64,000 bases of DNA from Bacteroidota bacterium. Its GTDB lineage: Bacteria; Bacteroidota; Bacteroidia; Bacteroidales; UBA5342. Positions 18,699 to 27,880 of the stretch are shown here, piece after piece; the first letter of the stretch is position 1; every line of letters begins with the position of its first letter. The DNA is taken from contig QKHT01000212.1 of NCBI GenBank assembly GCA_003249935.1, positions 62,001 to 126,000 of the forward strand. Direction: 5' to 3'. The position numbers and the translations under genes are program-made. The notes below the pieces were generated by a model, which was not told the DNA's origin, searched no databases, and saw nothing but the letters and a program-made list of their open reading frames with translations.

Positions 18699-20063
18699 TT
18701 AAGATTTGATTTCTTCGCCAATAAGTGTTGCCGAGGTCGTTTGAACAATTTTTAATATGACATAATCGCCAATTTTATGGTGGTTTCTGTCAAAAACAAC
18801 TACTTTATTTTGACTGGTTCGCCCATAAAGTTGTTCGCGTGAGCGTTTTGAAACACCTTCACACAAAACTTCGTATGTTTTACCAATTTCCGAACTATTT
18901 ATTTCGGCTCCGATCTGTTTCTGTAAATCAATAATTTGTTGCAATCGTTTCGATTTAATTTCCTCGGGCACATTATCTGCCAGATTATCTGCGGCATATG
19001 TGCCCGGCCTTTCGCTGTATTTGAACATAAAAGCATCATCGTACCTTACAGTTTTTATTATTTCAAGCGTTTGTTGATGATCCTCATCCGTTTCACCATG
19101 AAACCCACAAAAAATGTCCGTACTAATGGCACATTCCGGAATAATCGTTCTTATTGCCTCAATCCGATTCAAATACCACTCACGGGTGTATTTTCGGTTC
19201 ATCGTTTTTAGCATTTTTGAACTCCCCGACTGTATTGGTAAGTGGATGTGCTTACATATGTTTTTATATTTTGCTATAATTCTCAAAATATCGTCACCCA
19301 TGTCTTTGGGATGACTTGTCGAAAATCTGATTCGCATTTCAGGAAATTTTGTTGCTACCATTTCGAGAAGATTCTCAAATTTAATTTCTCTTCCGGAGGT
19401 TTCAGTATAACTATAAGAGTTTACGTTTTGACCCAATAATGTAACTTCTTTAAAACCTTTTGATTGTAAGTCGCTTATTTCCATAAATATACTATCTGGA
19501 ACCTGGCTGCGTTCCCGCCCTCTTGTATATGGTACAATGCAATATGTACAAAAATTGTTACAACCACGCATTATGGAAACAAATCCACTTATACGTGAAT
19601 GGCCAATACGTTTAGGCATTATATTGGCATAAGTTTCTTTAGTCGATAATACAATATTAATAGCGGGTTTACCATTTTCGGCAGAGGCCACCAATTCGGG
19701 CAATTCCATGTAGGCATCCGGACCTGAAACTAAATCAACCATCCCGGTTTTTATTAATTCCTCTTTTGTGCGTTCAGCCATACACCCCAAAATACCCACG
19801 ATAAGTTGGTTGTTTTTCTTTTTTAACGATTTAAAGTATTTTAGTCGCGAATGAATACGCTGTTCTGCATTGTCGCGTACAGAACATGTGTTTATGAATA
19901 TGGCATCGGCTTGCGTAAGCTTTTCTGTTAATATGTAACCCGCCAATTGCATTACCGAAGCCACAACTTCGCTGTCGGCAATATTCATCTGACAGCCGTA
20001 TGTTTCAATATATAGTTTTTTGTCTTCGTTGGGTTGCAAAATTTTGGCCGATGTAGTTTTCAT
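18699..20063 (-). CDS. miaB: tRNA-2-methylthio-N6-dimethylallyladenosine synthase
   Basis: A 454-residue radical SAM methylthiotransferase. The N-terminal UPF0004 domain (IETYGCQMNIADSEV; GILGCMAER) carries three cysteines for the auxiliary cluster, the radical SAM core has RGCNNFCTYCIVPYTRGRE (CxxxCxxC), and a TRAM domain closes the protein. It adds a methylthio group to i6A37 of tRNAs. The i6A is made by MiaA, encoded at 23989 on the other strand, from DMAPP supplied by the mevalonate genes near the left end. Confidence 0.95.
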   Translation of the reverse strand: MKTTSAKILQPNEDKKLYIETYGCQMNIADSEVVASVMQLAGYILTEKLTQADAIFINTCSVRDNAEQRIHSRLKYFKSLKKKNNQLIVGILGCMAERTKEELIKTGMVDLVSGPDAYMELPELVASAENGKPAINIVLSTKETYANIMPKRIGHSRISGFVSIMRGCNNFCTYCIVPYTRGRERSQVPDSIFMEISDLQSKGFKEVTLLGQNVNSYSYTETSGREIKFENLLEMVATKFPEMRIRFSTSHPKDMGDDILRIIAKYKNICKHIHLPIQSGSSKMLKTMNRKYTREWYLNRIEAIRTIIPECAISTDIFCGFHGETDEDHQQTLEIIKTVRYDDAFMFKYSERPGTYAADNLADNVPEEIKSKRLQQIIDLQKQIGAEINSSEIGKTYEVLCEGVSKRSREQLYGRTSQNKVVVFDRNHHKIGDYVILKIVQTTSATLIGEEIKS

Positions 20064-20468
20064 CTTTTATTTAAAAATTGATTTTCGTTGCAAAAGTACC
20101 AATCATAATTGCCTTTTCAAAATCGTTTTCTCGCTGGTTTTTTGTGTTGAACCGTAGTCGGATAACAGTTATTATGGACTTTAAATGTTAATATATGTAT
20201 AGTTAGTGTATAGAACAAATCTAAATAAGAAAAGTTGGTTCGAATTATTAGATTTCATATTGTTTAAAATAATATAGCAGATATTGTTTGTAAAAAAATG
20301 ATTTGTGTCTATGTTGTTGATAATGTGTGTTATATGAATGTTGATTACTTGTTGATAACAAGTGAGTCATAATAATAGCTTTTTAAAATAATGATTGTAA
20401 TTTAGCACTTGCTGATATGGAAGGAGAGAGGTCAGCTAATATTCTTTAACAGAAACACTTTGTATTGG
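20064..20468. other. 405-bp intergenic region between miaB and nrdJ
   Basis: AT-rich DNA between divergent genes. It holds a 17-bp dyad (ACTTGTT-GAT-AACAAGT, 20347-20363) and several GTTGAT repeats before nrdJ, about 100 bp upstream of the start. A cobalamin riboswitch was looked for because NrdJ uses B12, but no B12-box-like conserved core was recognised. Some open frame exists from TTG 20409, in frame with nrdJ. Confidence 0.5.
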
Positions 20469-23039
20469 ATGGAAACAGAAAATTTGTCAGTAAGTAGTGG
20501 CATTCCGGTAAACGAGCAGAAAGTTTACACATTTGATGAAGCCTTAGAAGCATCGAAACTTTACTTTAAAGGAGACGAACTTGCGGCTCGGGTTTGGGTA
20601 AGTAAGTACGCCCTTAAGGATTCGGATGGTAACATTTTTGAAAAAGATCCTGATGATATGCATAAGCGTATTGCTGGTGAAATTTCAAGAATCGAAGCTA
20701 AGTACCCAAATTCATTATCCACCGATGAAGTTCTGGAGCTTATTCGTGATTTCAAATACATTGTTCCACAGGGAAGTCCAATGACTGGTATTGGAAATAA
20801 TTATCAGATTGCATCTCTCTCCAACTGCTTTGTTATTGGTAACGAAGATGATGCCGATTCATATGGTGGTATCATGAAAATCGATCAGGAGCAAGTACAA
20901 CTTATGAAACGCCGTGGGGGAGTAGGACACGATTTATCTCACATCCGTCCCAAAGGTTCACCGGTAAAAAATTCAGCACTAACCTCTACCGGATTGGTTC
21001 CATTTATGGAACGATTTTCCAATTCGACCCGAGAAGTAGCTCAGGATGGTCGCCGCGGTGCTTTAATGCTAAGTGTTTCTATAAAACATCCTGATGCAGA
21101 AGATTTTATCGATGCAAAAATGACAGAAGGTAAGGTGACAGGTGCCAACGTATCGGTTAAAATTCACGACGATTTTATGCAGGCACTTGCTGAAGGAACA
21201 TCCTATCATCAACAATTTCCGGTAGTTTCAAAACAACCTCAATACGAAAAACTCGTAGACCCCAAAAAAATATGGAACAAAATTATTCACAATGCATGGA
21301 AATCGGCCGAACCCGGTATCTTGTTTTGGGATACAATAATAAACGAGTCAATTCCGGATTGTTACGCCGACCTCGGGTTCAGAACAGTGTCCACAAATCC
21401 ATGTGGCGAAATTCCATTATGTCCGTACGATAGCTGTCGATTATTAGCGATTAATTTGTATTCTTATGTTAATGAGCCATTTACTAAGAATGCCACATTC
21501 GATTTTGATAAATTCAAAAAACATGTGGCCATATCGATGCGAATGATGGATGACATTATCGATTTAGAATCGGAAAAAATAGATGCAATTATTAAAAAAA
21601 TTGAAGCCGATCCTGAATCCAATGAAGTAAAAAGAGTAGAAATCAATCTGTGGAAAAATATACAGGAAAAAACGCTTAAAGGTCGTAGAACCGGCGTGGG
21701 TATTACTGCCGAAGGTGATATGCTTGCCGCTTTAGGATTGCAATATGGCACTAAAAATGCTACCGATTTTTCTGTTAAAATTCATCAGGAAATTGCGGTA
21801 GAGGCATACCGTGCATCAGTAGTAATGGCTAAAGAACGTGGGGCATTTCCAATTTATAGTTATGAACGCGAAAAAAATAATCCATTTATTCAGCGGATTA
21901 ACTCAGTGGATCCCACAGTTTTGTCGGAAATGAAAAAATACGGGCGTAGAAATATTGCTTGTTTAACAATTGCCCCAACAGGCACAACATCATTAATGAC
22001 ACAAACGACCTCTGGCATTGAACCTGTGTTCAGACCAGTTTATAAAAGACGTAGAAAGGTTAATCCTAACGACGCTGATGTTACTATTGACTTCACAGAT
22101 GAAGTTGGCGATTCGTGGCAGGAGTTTATCGTTTTCCATCATAAATTTGTGGATTGGATGCATATTAATGGGTACGATACCAATCGTAAATACTCTCAGG
22201 ATGAATTAAATGAGATGGTTGAAAAATCGCCATACTATAAAGCTACGGCAAATGATGTGGATTGGATCGAAAAAATTCATATGCAAGGTCGAATTCAAAA
22301 ATGGGTAGACCATTCAATTAGTGTAACAATTAATGTTCCCGAAACTGCAACAGAAGAACTGGTCGCTCAACTTTATATGGAAGCTTGGAAAAGCGGATGT
22401 AAAGGTGTAACCGTTTATCGCGAAGGATCCCGTTCCGGCGTATTACTATCTACCGATGGAAAAAACGGAAATACCAATATTCCGGAAGCGGTAACAGAAG
22501 AAAGACCAAAAGAACTTAATGCTCACGTTGTTAGATTTCAGAATAATAAAGAACGTTGGATTGCTTTTGTCGGTGTTCTGAATGAAAAACCATATGAAAT
22601 ATTTACCGGTCTAAATGACGATGAGGAAGGAATTATAATTCCAAAATCGGTTAATAGTGGTGTCATTATTAAAAATGTGGACGAAAATGGTAATAAAAGA
22701 TATGACTTTCAGTATGTTGACAGAAGAGGGTATAAAATCACAATTGAAGGGTTATCGTATAAATTTAACCCTGAATTCTGGAATTATGCCAAACTAATTT
22801 CGAGCGTTTTAAGGTACGGTATGCCAATTGATTTGGCTGTGAAATTGGTCGCAGGACTTGATCTGGATACACAATCGATTAATACTTGGAAAAACGGCGT
22901 GGAAAGAGCATTGAAAAGATACATTCCAAATGGCACCAAAGCCGATGGTCATAAATGCCAGACATGCGGAAGCGACGAAATAGTTTATCAGGAAGGTTGT
23001 TTAACATGTCAGAATTGTGGTAATTCTAAGTGTGGATAA
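20469..23039 (+). CDS. nrdJ: Adenosylcobalamin-dependent (class II) ribonucleoside-diphosphate reductase
   Basis: A large reductase (856 residues from ATG 20469) making deoxyribonucleotides with a B12-derived radical, so needing no oxygen and no NrdB subunit. Seen: SLSNCFVIGN (first active-site Cys), NPCGEIPLCPYDSCRLL (radical-site Cys, NPCxE), PTGTTSLMTQTTSGIEP, then a TSCPD-type C-terminal region and a final zinc-ribbon-like CQTCGSDEI...CLTCQNCGNSKCG with redox-active cysteines. An in-frame TTG at 20409 would add 20 residues not typical of the family. No nrdA/nrdB or nrdD lies in the window. Confidence 0.9.
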   Translation: METENLSVSSGIPVNEQKVYTFDEALEASKLYFKGDELAARVWVSKYALKDSDGNIFEKDPDDMHKRIAGEISRIEAKYPNSLSTDEVLELIRDFKYIVPQGSPMTGIGNNYQIASLSNCFVIGNEDDADSYGGIMKIDQEQVQLMKRRGGVGHDLSHIRPKGSPVKNSALTSTGLVPFMERFSNSTREVAQDGRRGALMLSVSIKHPDAEDFIDAKMTEGKVTGANVSVKIHDDFMQALAEGTSYHQQFPVVSKQPQYEKLVDPKKIWNKIIHNAWKSAEPGILFWDTIINESIPDCYADLGFRTVSTNPCGEIPLCPYDSCRLLAINLYSYVNEPFTKNATFDFDKFKKHVAISMRMMDDIIDLESEKIDAIIKKIEADPESNEVKRVEINLWKNIQEKTLKGRRTGVGITAEGDMLAALGLQYGTKNATDFSVKIHQEIAVEAYRASVVMAKERGAFPIYSYEREKNNPFIQRINSVDPTVLSEMKKYGRRNIACLTIAPTGTTSLMTQTTSGIEPVFRPVYKRRRKVNPNDADVTIDFTDEVGDSWQEFIVFHHKFVDWMHINGYDTNRKYSQDELNEMVEKSPYYKATANDVDWIEKIHMQGRIQKWVDHSISVTINVPETATEELVAQLYMEAWKSGCKGVTVYREGSRSGVLLSTDGKNGNTNIPEAVTEERPKELNAHVVRFQNNKERWIAFVGVLNEKPYEIFTGLNDDEEGIIIPKSVNSGVIIKNVDENGNKRYDFQYVDRRGYKITIEGLSYKFNPEFWNYAKLISSVLRYGMPIDLAVKLVAGLDLDTQSINTWKNGVERALKRYIPNGTKADGHKCQTCGSDEIVYQEGCLTCQNCGNSKCG

Positions 23040-23063
23040 TTTTTATTCTTTCATCAAAAAAAA

Positions 23064-23086
23064 GGCGGTTTTAGACCGCCTTTTTT
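23064..23086 (+). terminator. Terminator of nrdJ
   Basis: GGCGGT/ACCGCC hairpin followed by TTTTTT, 25 bp past the stop codon. The A-run in front would also let it work on the other strand. Confidence 0.85.
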
Positions 23087-23424
23087 AGTAGAATACTATA
23101 TGATTTTTTGTGTGTTTTTTGAAAAATGAATGAATATTCGACAGAAATTTACTTGAATAGATAGATATTTGGTATTTAGTTTGTTGCTTAATTGTAAACA
23201 AAATATGTTTTTTGAGTGAATTTTTACCCTCAAATTGTGATTTTTTAAATATAATAATTTGTTCAATTTATTAATAATCAGTTGTGTAAACCGATTTTGG
23301 AATATCCAAATGTTAGAGTAAAATAAAATAAAATTTTTCTTGGTTTTGCCCTTTTCATATCACAAAAAATTTCTAACTTTATTTTGTAGGATAAACATTG
23401 AGAAAAATACAAGAAAAGGAAATT
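23087..23424. other. Non-coding gap before the pRiA4b ORF-3-like gene
   Basis: About 340 bp of very AT-rich DNA with no plausible gene. Near its end TAACTTTATTTTG (23380s) resembles a -7 box; a near-identical TAACTTTATTTC lies before the sigma factor gene at 26480s. Nothing else was recognised. Confidence 0.4.
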
Positions 23425-23985
23425 ATGATTTATCATTTTTTAATTCTCTCTGATGAAAACGATGATTTTGTAAGAGAGATTCTGATTGACTCTGAAGCGA
23501 CTTTTTATGATCTCCACGAGGCAATTATGGATTCGGTGAATTTTGACAAAAGCCAGTTGGCTTCTTTTTTCGTGTCGGATGAGGAATGGGAAAAGGGGCA
23601 GGAAATTACGTTAATGCCAATGGATGATTCGACTGATGAGGCATTGATTATGGAAGATGTAAGGCTAAACGAAATTGTAGGTAAAAAGAAAGATCGGCTT
23701 TACTATCAGTTTGACTTTTTAAATGACCGAGGTTTCTTTATCGAGTTGTTACAGTTGGATGAAACTAAGCAACTTGCAAAAGCGAAAATTGCAAGAGCAG
23801 CCGGCGATCCTCCTTCGCAAGAAGATTTCGATGATTTTGACTTGGACGAAATGGATGATTTTGTTGACGACGACGACATTAAAAAATTCTCTGATGATGA
23901 CGATGATTTTAATTTCGATGACGATGACGATGTGATTGGTGGCGGTCGCTATTCGGATGATGATGATGATGGACGATACTATTAA
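23425..23985 (+). CDS. Plasmid pRiA4b ORF-3-like protein with polyaspartate tail
   Basis: A 186-residue acidic protein. Residues 1 to about 130 match the pRiA4b ORF-3-like fold (opening MIYHFLILSDENDDFVREI, then TFYDLHEAIMDSVNFD and a DFLNDRGFFIELLQL strand). The last 50 residues are almost only Asp, Phe and Gly in runs such as DDDDDFNFDDDDD. The family is sometimes named after transposon passengers, but no mobile element is present here and the gene is a normal chromosomal one in this phylum. Function unknown. ATG 23425 follows an AAGGAA ribosome-binding-like stretch; a TTG at 23398 is less likely. The stop codon touches the miaA start. Confidence 0.7.
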   Translation: MIYHFLILSDENDDFVREILIDSEATFYDLHEAIMDSVNFDKSQLASFFVSDEEWEKGQEITLMPMDDSTDEALIMEDVRLNEIVGKKKDRLYYQFDFLNDRGFFIELLQLDETKQLAKAKIARAAGDPPSQEDFDDFDLDEMDDFVDDDDIKKFSDDDDDFNFDDDDDVIGGGRYSDDDDDGRYY

Positions 23986-23988
23986 TTG

Positions 23989-24882
23989 GTGCAGAAAAAA
24001 CTAATTGTTATTACTGGCCCAACAGCTTCAGGTAAAAGTGATTTAGCTGTGGAGGTGGCAGTAAGATTAAATGCTGAAATCATTTCGGCCGATTCGCGCC
24101 AGATGTACAAAGGTCTAAAAATCGGTACTGCGGCACCTGGTGAAGACTTACTTTCACGGGTGCCGCATCATTTTATTGCATTTCTTAATGTTGACCAATA
24201 TTACAATGTAAAGACATACGAGGATAATGCAATTAAAAAAATTAACCAATTACTTGAAATTAATGATTTTGTAGTACTTACTGGCGGCTCAATGCTGTAT
24301 GTCAATGCCATTCTCAATGGAATTGATGAAATACCGGATATTGACCCAGAAATTCGTAAAATGCTCACTAACCAGTTCGAAAAACATGGGCTTGATAATA
24401 TGAAAATACAGTTGCAATTGCTTGACCCTTTAATCTACGGTAGGATTGATGTTCGGAATCCTGCAAGAGTAATACATGCACTCGAAGTTTGTTTAAGTTC
24501 AGGTCTACCTTATTCTTCTTTTTTAAACCACAAGACGGCAATACGCCCATTTAAAATAATTCATTTTAATATTGAATTGCCCCGGCCCTTGTTATTTTCA
24601 CGAATAAATACTCGGGTGGATAAAATGATACAGGCAGGCTTGCTCGATGAAGTTAAATTCTATTGGGAACAAAGAGATTTAAATGCGTTAAATGGAGTAG
24701 GCTACAAGGAGTTATTTTTGTATTTATCAGGTGTTTACGATTTTGAGCAAGCAGTTGATAAAATTAAAGTTAACACCCGACGATATGCAAAAAAACAAAT
24801 GACATGGTTCAACAAATACCAAACAATTCCAGTTGATGAAAGCACTTCCTTAGATTATATAATTGATAAATGTTTTGGTTGA
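23989..24882 (+). CDS. miaA: tRNA dimethylallyltransferase
   Basis: A protein of about 297 residues that moves the dimethylallyl group of DMAPP to A37 of tRNAs reading UNN codons. The P-loop is ITGPTASGKSDLA, followed by SADSRQMYKGLKIGTAAP (substrate site), TGGSMLYVNAI and the C-terminal GVGYKELFLYL...YAKKQMTWF segment. There is no ATG at the start: the frame offers TTG 23986 and GTG 23989 right after the stop of the upstream gene, implying translational coupling. GTG is preferred as the commoner alternative. Confidence 0.93.
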   Translation: MQKKLIVITGPTASGKSDLAVEVAVRLNAEIISADSRQMYKGLKIGTAAPGEDLLSRVPHHFIAFLNVDQYYNVKTYEDNAIKKINQLLEINDFVVLTGGSMLYVNAILNGIDEIPDIDPEIRKMLTNQFEKHGLDNMKIQLQLLDPLIYGRIDVRNPARVIHALEVCLSSGLPYSSFLNHKTAIRPFKIIHFNIELPRPLLFSRINTRVDKMIQAGLLDEVKFYWEQRDLNALNGVGYKELFLYLSGVYDFEQAVDKIKVNTRRYAKKQMTWFNKYQTIPVDESTSLDYIIDKCFG

Positions 24883-24884
24883 AC

Positions 24885-26276
24885 CTAAACTTCGATAACA
24901 TACATTTGTGCTGCTTCTTGTCTGGTAACTCTTATTTTTGTTCCTTTAGCTATCAAATTTGCTTCACTTATTGCATCATATATTTCATTATTTACCAAGA
25001 TCTTGCCAGATGGTCTTAGTGATGTATATGCAATGCCCTCTTTTCCCAATAAGTCTTCAATATTTTGAGTTACACCAATATATCCATCTTGAACTTTCAT
25101 TTCAACATTTAAGCCTATTTTTGAGAATATACCTCGTCCCCAAAATCTGGAAGTAAAATAAATTCCACCTAACACTGATAGAAAAAAAGATAAAAACACA
25201 GTAAGAATGGCACTTAGAAGTTTTGTATTGGGTACCGCCGAAAAATCGAACCAATTATTGTTTATCATACTCAGTATCAAACCTCCGGAAGCAAAAATTA
25301 TTCCCAAAATACCTGCAACACCAAAACCGGGTATTACCAAAACTTCCAGTCCAATTAAGATCATACCAATGAAGAACAAAATAATTTCCCAGTTTTGGGC
25401 TAATCCATCAATATAGAATGGTGAAAAATAGAGCACAGCAGCAACGAGCGATGCGATAATCGGAAAACCAATACCTGGTGTTTGTAATTCAAAATAGATG
25501 CCTCCCAGAATGATTAGAATCAGAACTCCGCTAACTACCGGATTCATTAAAAAACCTTTAATGTTATCAAAGAACGTCGGTTGATATTTCACTAATTCGT
25601 AATCAACAATCTTCAATTTTCCAACCACTTCATCAATACTATTGCATAAACCTTCGCAATATCCGTATTTAATGGCTTCCTGGGCTGTAAATGTTAATAT
25701 CTTCCCGGTGTCAATAATTCCTGGTATATAAACTGACTCATCGACCATTGCTTCCGCAATTTTTGGATCGCGTACCCATTTAAGAATCGTATCTTGTTTA
25801 ATTATGAGTGTATCTTTTCCATGAGCTTCTGCTGTCGATCGAATTGTGGCTCGCATATAGCTCTGGTATTTATCAGGCATTTTTTGGCCCGATTCATTTA
25901 CAACAGTTGCTGCTCCAATATTTGCGCCAGGGCGCATATAAATACTATCACAGGCAATGGATATCAAGGCTCCTGCTGAAGCAGCATTATTATCAATAAA
26001 AACGTGCGTAGGAATTTTTGAGTTTAGAATTTTAGTTCTTATCGAATCTGCAAATAGAACCAACCCTCCATATGTATTCATATGAATAATAATTGCGCTT
26101 GCGCCAATCGATTCCGCTTCTTGGTAACCGTGTTGAACCTTTATCCATGAAGTACTGCCTATCTCTTGTTTAATATCAATTACAAATACTTTTGTTTTTC
26201 CAAATGAACAAAATGATTGAATTAAAAGAAGAAGCCCAAAAATCAGTTTGAATGGCATACGGTATTTTCGATTCAT
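24885..26276 (-). CDS. NfeD-family membrane-bound serine protease (long form)
   Basis: A 463-residue protein with a signal-like N-terminus, a ClpP-class protease domain (residues about 28-220), four or five hydrophobic membrane segments (about 235-375) and a C-terminal OB-fold NfeD domain. The predicted Ser-Lys dyad is Ser100 (NNAASAGAL) and Lys136 (MPDKYQSYMRA), as in the archaeal 1510-N protease that cuts stomatin. A stomatin/flotillin partner gene often sits nearby but is not in this window. It ends 2 bp from the convergent miaA stop. Confidence 0.88.
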   Translation of the reverse strand: MNRKYRMPFKLIFGLLLLIQSFCSFGKTKVFVIDIKQEIGSTSWIKVQHGYQEAESIGASAIIIHMNTYGGLVLFADSIRTKILNSKIPTHVFIDNNAASAGALISIACDSIYMRPGANIGAATVVNESGQKMPDKYQSYMRATIRSTAEAHGKDTLIIKQDTILKWVRDPKIAEAMVDESVYIPGIIDTGKILTFTAQEAIKYGYCEGLCNSIDEVVGKLKIVDYELVKYQPTFFDNIKGFLMNPVVSGVLILIILGGIYFELQTPGIGFPIIASLVAAVLYFSPFYIDGLAQNWEIILFFIGMILIGLEVLVIPGFGVAGILGIIFASGGLILSMINNNWFDFSAVPNTKLLSAILTVFLSFFLSVLGGIYFTSRFWGRGIFSKIGLNVEMKVQDGYIGVTQNIEDLLGKEGIAYTSLRPSGKILVNNEIYDAISEANLIAKGTKIRVTRQEAAQMYVIEV

Positions 26277-26516
26277 TTCAACTTATATTTAATCGCTAAA
26301 TTTAAAAATAATAATGGGTTTCTCAACAAAAAAATATTCTATTGTAATTTAGACAATATAAAAATAACGACGTATAAGTGCTTTAAAATTAATATAATGA
26401 CGTTGTTATAATTTAGAATTAGTCTACATTGATATAAAACAACAATGAATATTGGTTAGTGTATCTCAAAAACAATTTGTAACTTTATTTCAGGAAACCC
26501 AAAAAAGAGTAGACAC

Positions 26517-27020
26517 ATGACACCATTGCAATTTCAAGATGAAGTGCTCGGCATGCAAGATAAGCTTTATACTTTTGCCTTGAGCCTTACAGCAAACACA
26601 GAGGATGCTGAAGATTTGCTTCAGGAAACTACTTTAAAAGCACTGCGCAATAAAGAAAAGTTCGTAGACAATGTCAATTTTAAAGGTTGGATGTTTACAA
26701 TTATGCGAAATATTTTTATTAATAATTATCGTAAAATCGTTAACAGTCAAACACTTGTAGATAAAACAGAAGATTTATATCATCTTAATTTACCTCAGGA
26801 TTCTGGATTTAATACACCGGATGGTGCATATTCGATTAATGAGATTAATAAAGTTATAAACAGTTTTCCGGATGAGTATAAAAAACCCTTTACGATGCAT
26901 GTTGCTGGTTATAAGTACAAGGAAATAGCTGACGATATGGAACTTCCAATTGGAACAGTTAAAAGCCGTATCTTTTTTGCACGAAAAAGATTGATGGATC
27001 AGTTAAAGGATTATAGATAA
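26517..27020 (+). CDS. ECF-type RNA polymerase sigma factor
   Basis: A 167-residue sigma factor with region 2 (FALSLTANTEDAEDLLQETTLKAL, shown in part: LTANTEDAEDLLQET) and region 4 (YKEIADDMELPIGTVKSRI) separated by a short linker. No anti-sigma factor gene lies beside it, as for several stand-alone Bacteroidota sigma factors of this length. The ATG at 26517 follows a possible -7-like TAACTTTA with TTAG about 20 bp upstream. A clear terminator follows, so it is a single-gene unit. Confidence 0.88.
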   Translation: MTPLQFQDEVLGMQDKLYTFALSLTANTEDAEDLLQETTLKALRNKEKFVDNVNFKGWMFTIMRNIFINNYRKIVNSQTLVDKTEDLYHLNLPQDSGFNTPDGAYSINEINKVINSFPDEYKKPFTMHVAGYKYKEIADDMELPIGTVKSRIFFARKRLMDQLKDYR

Positions 27021-27040
27021 ATAGTCTGAAAAATAAGGGT

Positions 27041-27070
27041 AAGCCGATGAATTATTTCATCGGCTTTTCT
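27041..27070 (+). terminator. Terminator of the sigma factor gene
   Basis: Stem AAGCCGATGAA / TTCATCGGCTT with a very short loop, then TTCTATTTTT. Its distal end overlaps the -7 box of the next gene. Confidence 0.85.
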
Positions 27071-27077
27071 ATTTTTG
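27070..27077 (+). promoter_or_regulatory. Promoter -7 box of the methionine sulfoxide reductase gene
   Basis: TATTTTTG is a perfect TAnnTTTG and directly abuts the terminator stem of the sigma gene. The -33 position falls in the stem and is weak. Transcription would start near 27084, pointing to ATG 27095 as the translation start. Confidence 0.5.
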
Positions 27078-27094
27078 TAAAAATGAAGATTTGT

Positions 27095-27559
27095 ATGGAT
27101 CGTAATAAAAAAGAAGGGCGTTATTCTCGTGTTTTTGAGCAATTGGAGCAATTAGTAGTACCGGTTAAGAATCCAATGAGCAGAATGGCTACAATTGTAG
27201 CAGTGCTCCATCATAAGTTCGATTATTTTTTCTGGACAGGTTTTTATTTGCTCGAAAATTCACATGATTTGGTTGTTGGTCCTTATCAGGGAACAGTGGC
27301 TTGCATGCGTTTAAAACAACATACCGGTGTATGTTGGGCTGGAATAGATTCTCATAAACCAGTTATTGTTGGTGATGTTGAGAGGTTTCCAGGGCATATT
27401 GCATGCAGCTCATTATCGAAGAGTGAAATTGTAATTCCGGTTTTCAATAATAATGAAATTTCTGGCGTTTTGGATGTGGATAGCAAAGCCCTAAATTCGT
27501 TTGATGTGATAGATGAAAAGTGGCTGACCAAAATTTGTAATCTAATTTATTTAACATAA
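27095..27559 (+). CDS. msrC: Free methionine-(R)-sulfoxide reductase (GAF domain)
   Basis: A 154-residue GAF-domain enzyme that reduces free Met-R-sulfoxide using thioredoxin. The three functional cysteines are Cys70 (GTVACMRL), Cys80 (GVCWAG) and Cys104 (HIACSS); their spacing of 10 and 24 equals that of the E. coli enzyme (84/94/118). In-frame ATGs exist at 27047 and 27083, but 27047 lies inside the terminator of the preceding gene and upstream of the -7 box, so 27095 is chosen. Confidence 0.88.
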   Translation: MDRNKKEGRYSRVFEQLEQLVVPVKNPMSRMATIVAVLHHKFDYFFWTGFYLLENSHDLVVGPYQGTVACMRLKQHTGVCWAGIDSHKPVIVGDVERFPGHIACSSLSKSEIVIPVFNNNEISGVLDVDSKALNSFDVIDEKWLTKICNLIYLT

Positions 27560-27675
27560 TTAGTAGCTAATAATTATGTTGTACATCTCTATTTCATCAG
27601 TAGGAGGTAATTCATAAAAATAAAATTTTGGACCTTTTCTCCCAAGATTACTATTTTTTTTTAAGGTAAAACATA

Positions 27676-27710
27676 GGGGTACTTGAATTTTCAAGTACCC
27701 CTTTTCTTTT
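27676..27710 (+). terminator. Terminator downstream of msrC
   Basis: Perfect 11-bp stem GGGGTACTTGA / TCAAGTACCCC with a 4-base loop and TTTTCTTTT tail, about 115 bp after the stop codon. Confidence 0.85.
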
Positions 27711-27739
27711 AGAATGCGATATACAAAATATTCGAATGT

Positions 27740-27751
27740 TTACATATGTAA
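27740..27751. repeat. Operator-like dyad 1, TTACATATGTAA
   Basis: Exact palindrome of the TTACAnnTGTAA motif, followed at once by a further half site TTACATATT. Confidence 0.65.
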
Positions 27752-27783
27752 TTACATATTTTTTGTTTTAGTGTTACTTATGT

Positions 27784-27795
27784 TTACATGTGTAA
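27784..27795. repeat. Operator-like dyad 2, TTACATGTGTAA
   Basis: Exact motif match, followed by half site TATGTAAA. Confidence 0.65.
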
Positions 27796-27868
27796 TATGT
27801 AAAATGGGGTATAGCGATGTAAAGTGAGATAAGGACATAAATGGGGTAGGGGGTATAATATTTGAATA

Positions 27869-27880
27869 TTACAATTGTAA
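27869..27880. repeat. Operator-like dyad 3, TTACAATTGTAA
   Basis: Exact palindrome, same sequence as the dyad at 28559-28570. Confidence 0.65.

Noticed and set aside
20064-20468. Cobalamin riboswitch before nrdJ
   Set aside because: Expected for a B12-dependent enzyme, but no B12-box core or matching stem arrangement was recognised; the dyad present is a simple operator-like palindrome.
23425-23985. Mobile element because of the family name (plasmid ORF / transposon passenger)
   Set aside because: No transposase, terminal repeats or target duplication nearby; the family is widespread on Bacteroidota chromosomes.
27047-27094. Longer start for the methionine sulfoxide reductase
   Set aside because: The extension lies in the terminator stem of the preceding gene and upstream of the -7 box, and is not part of the family.
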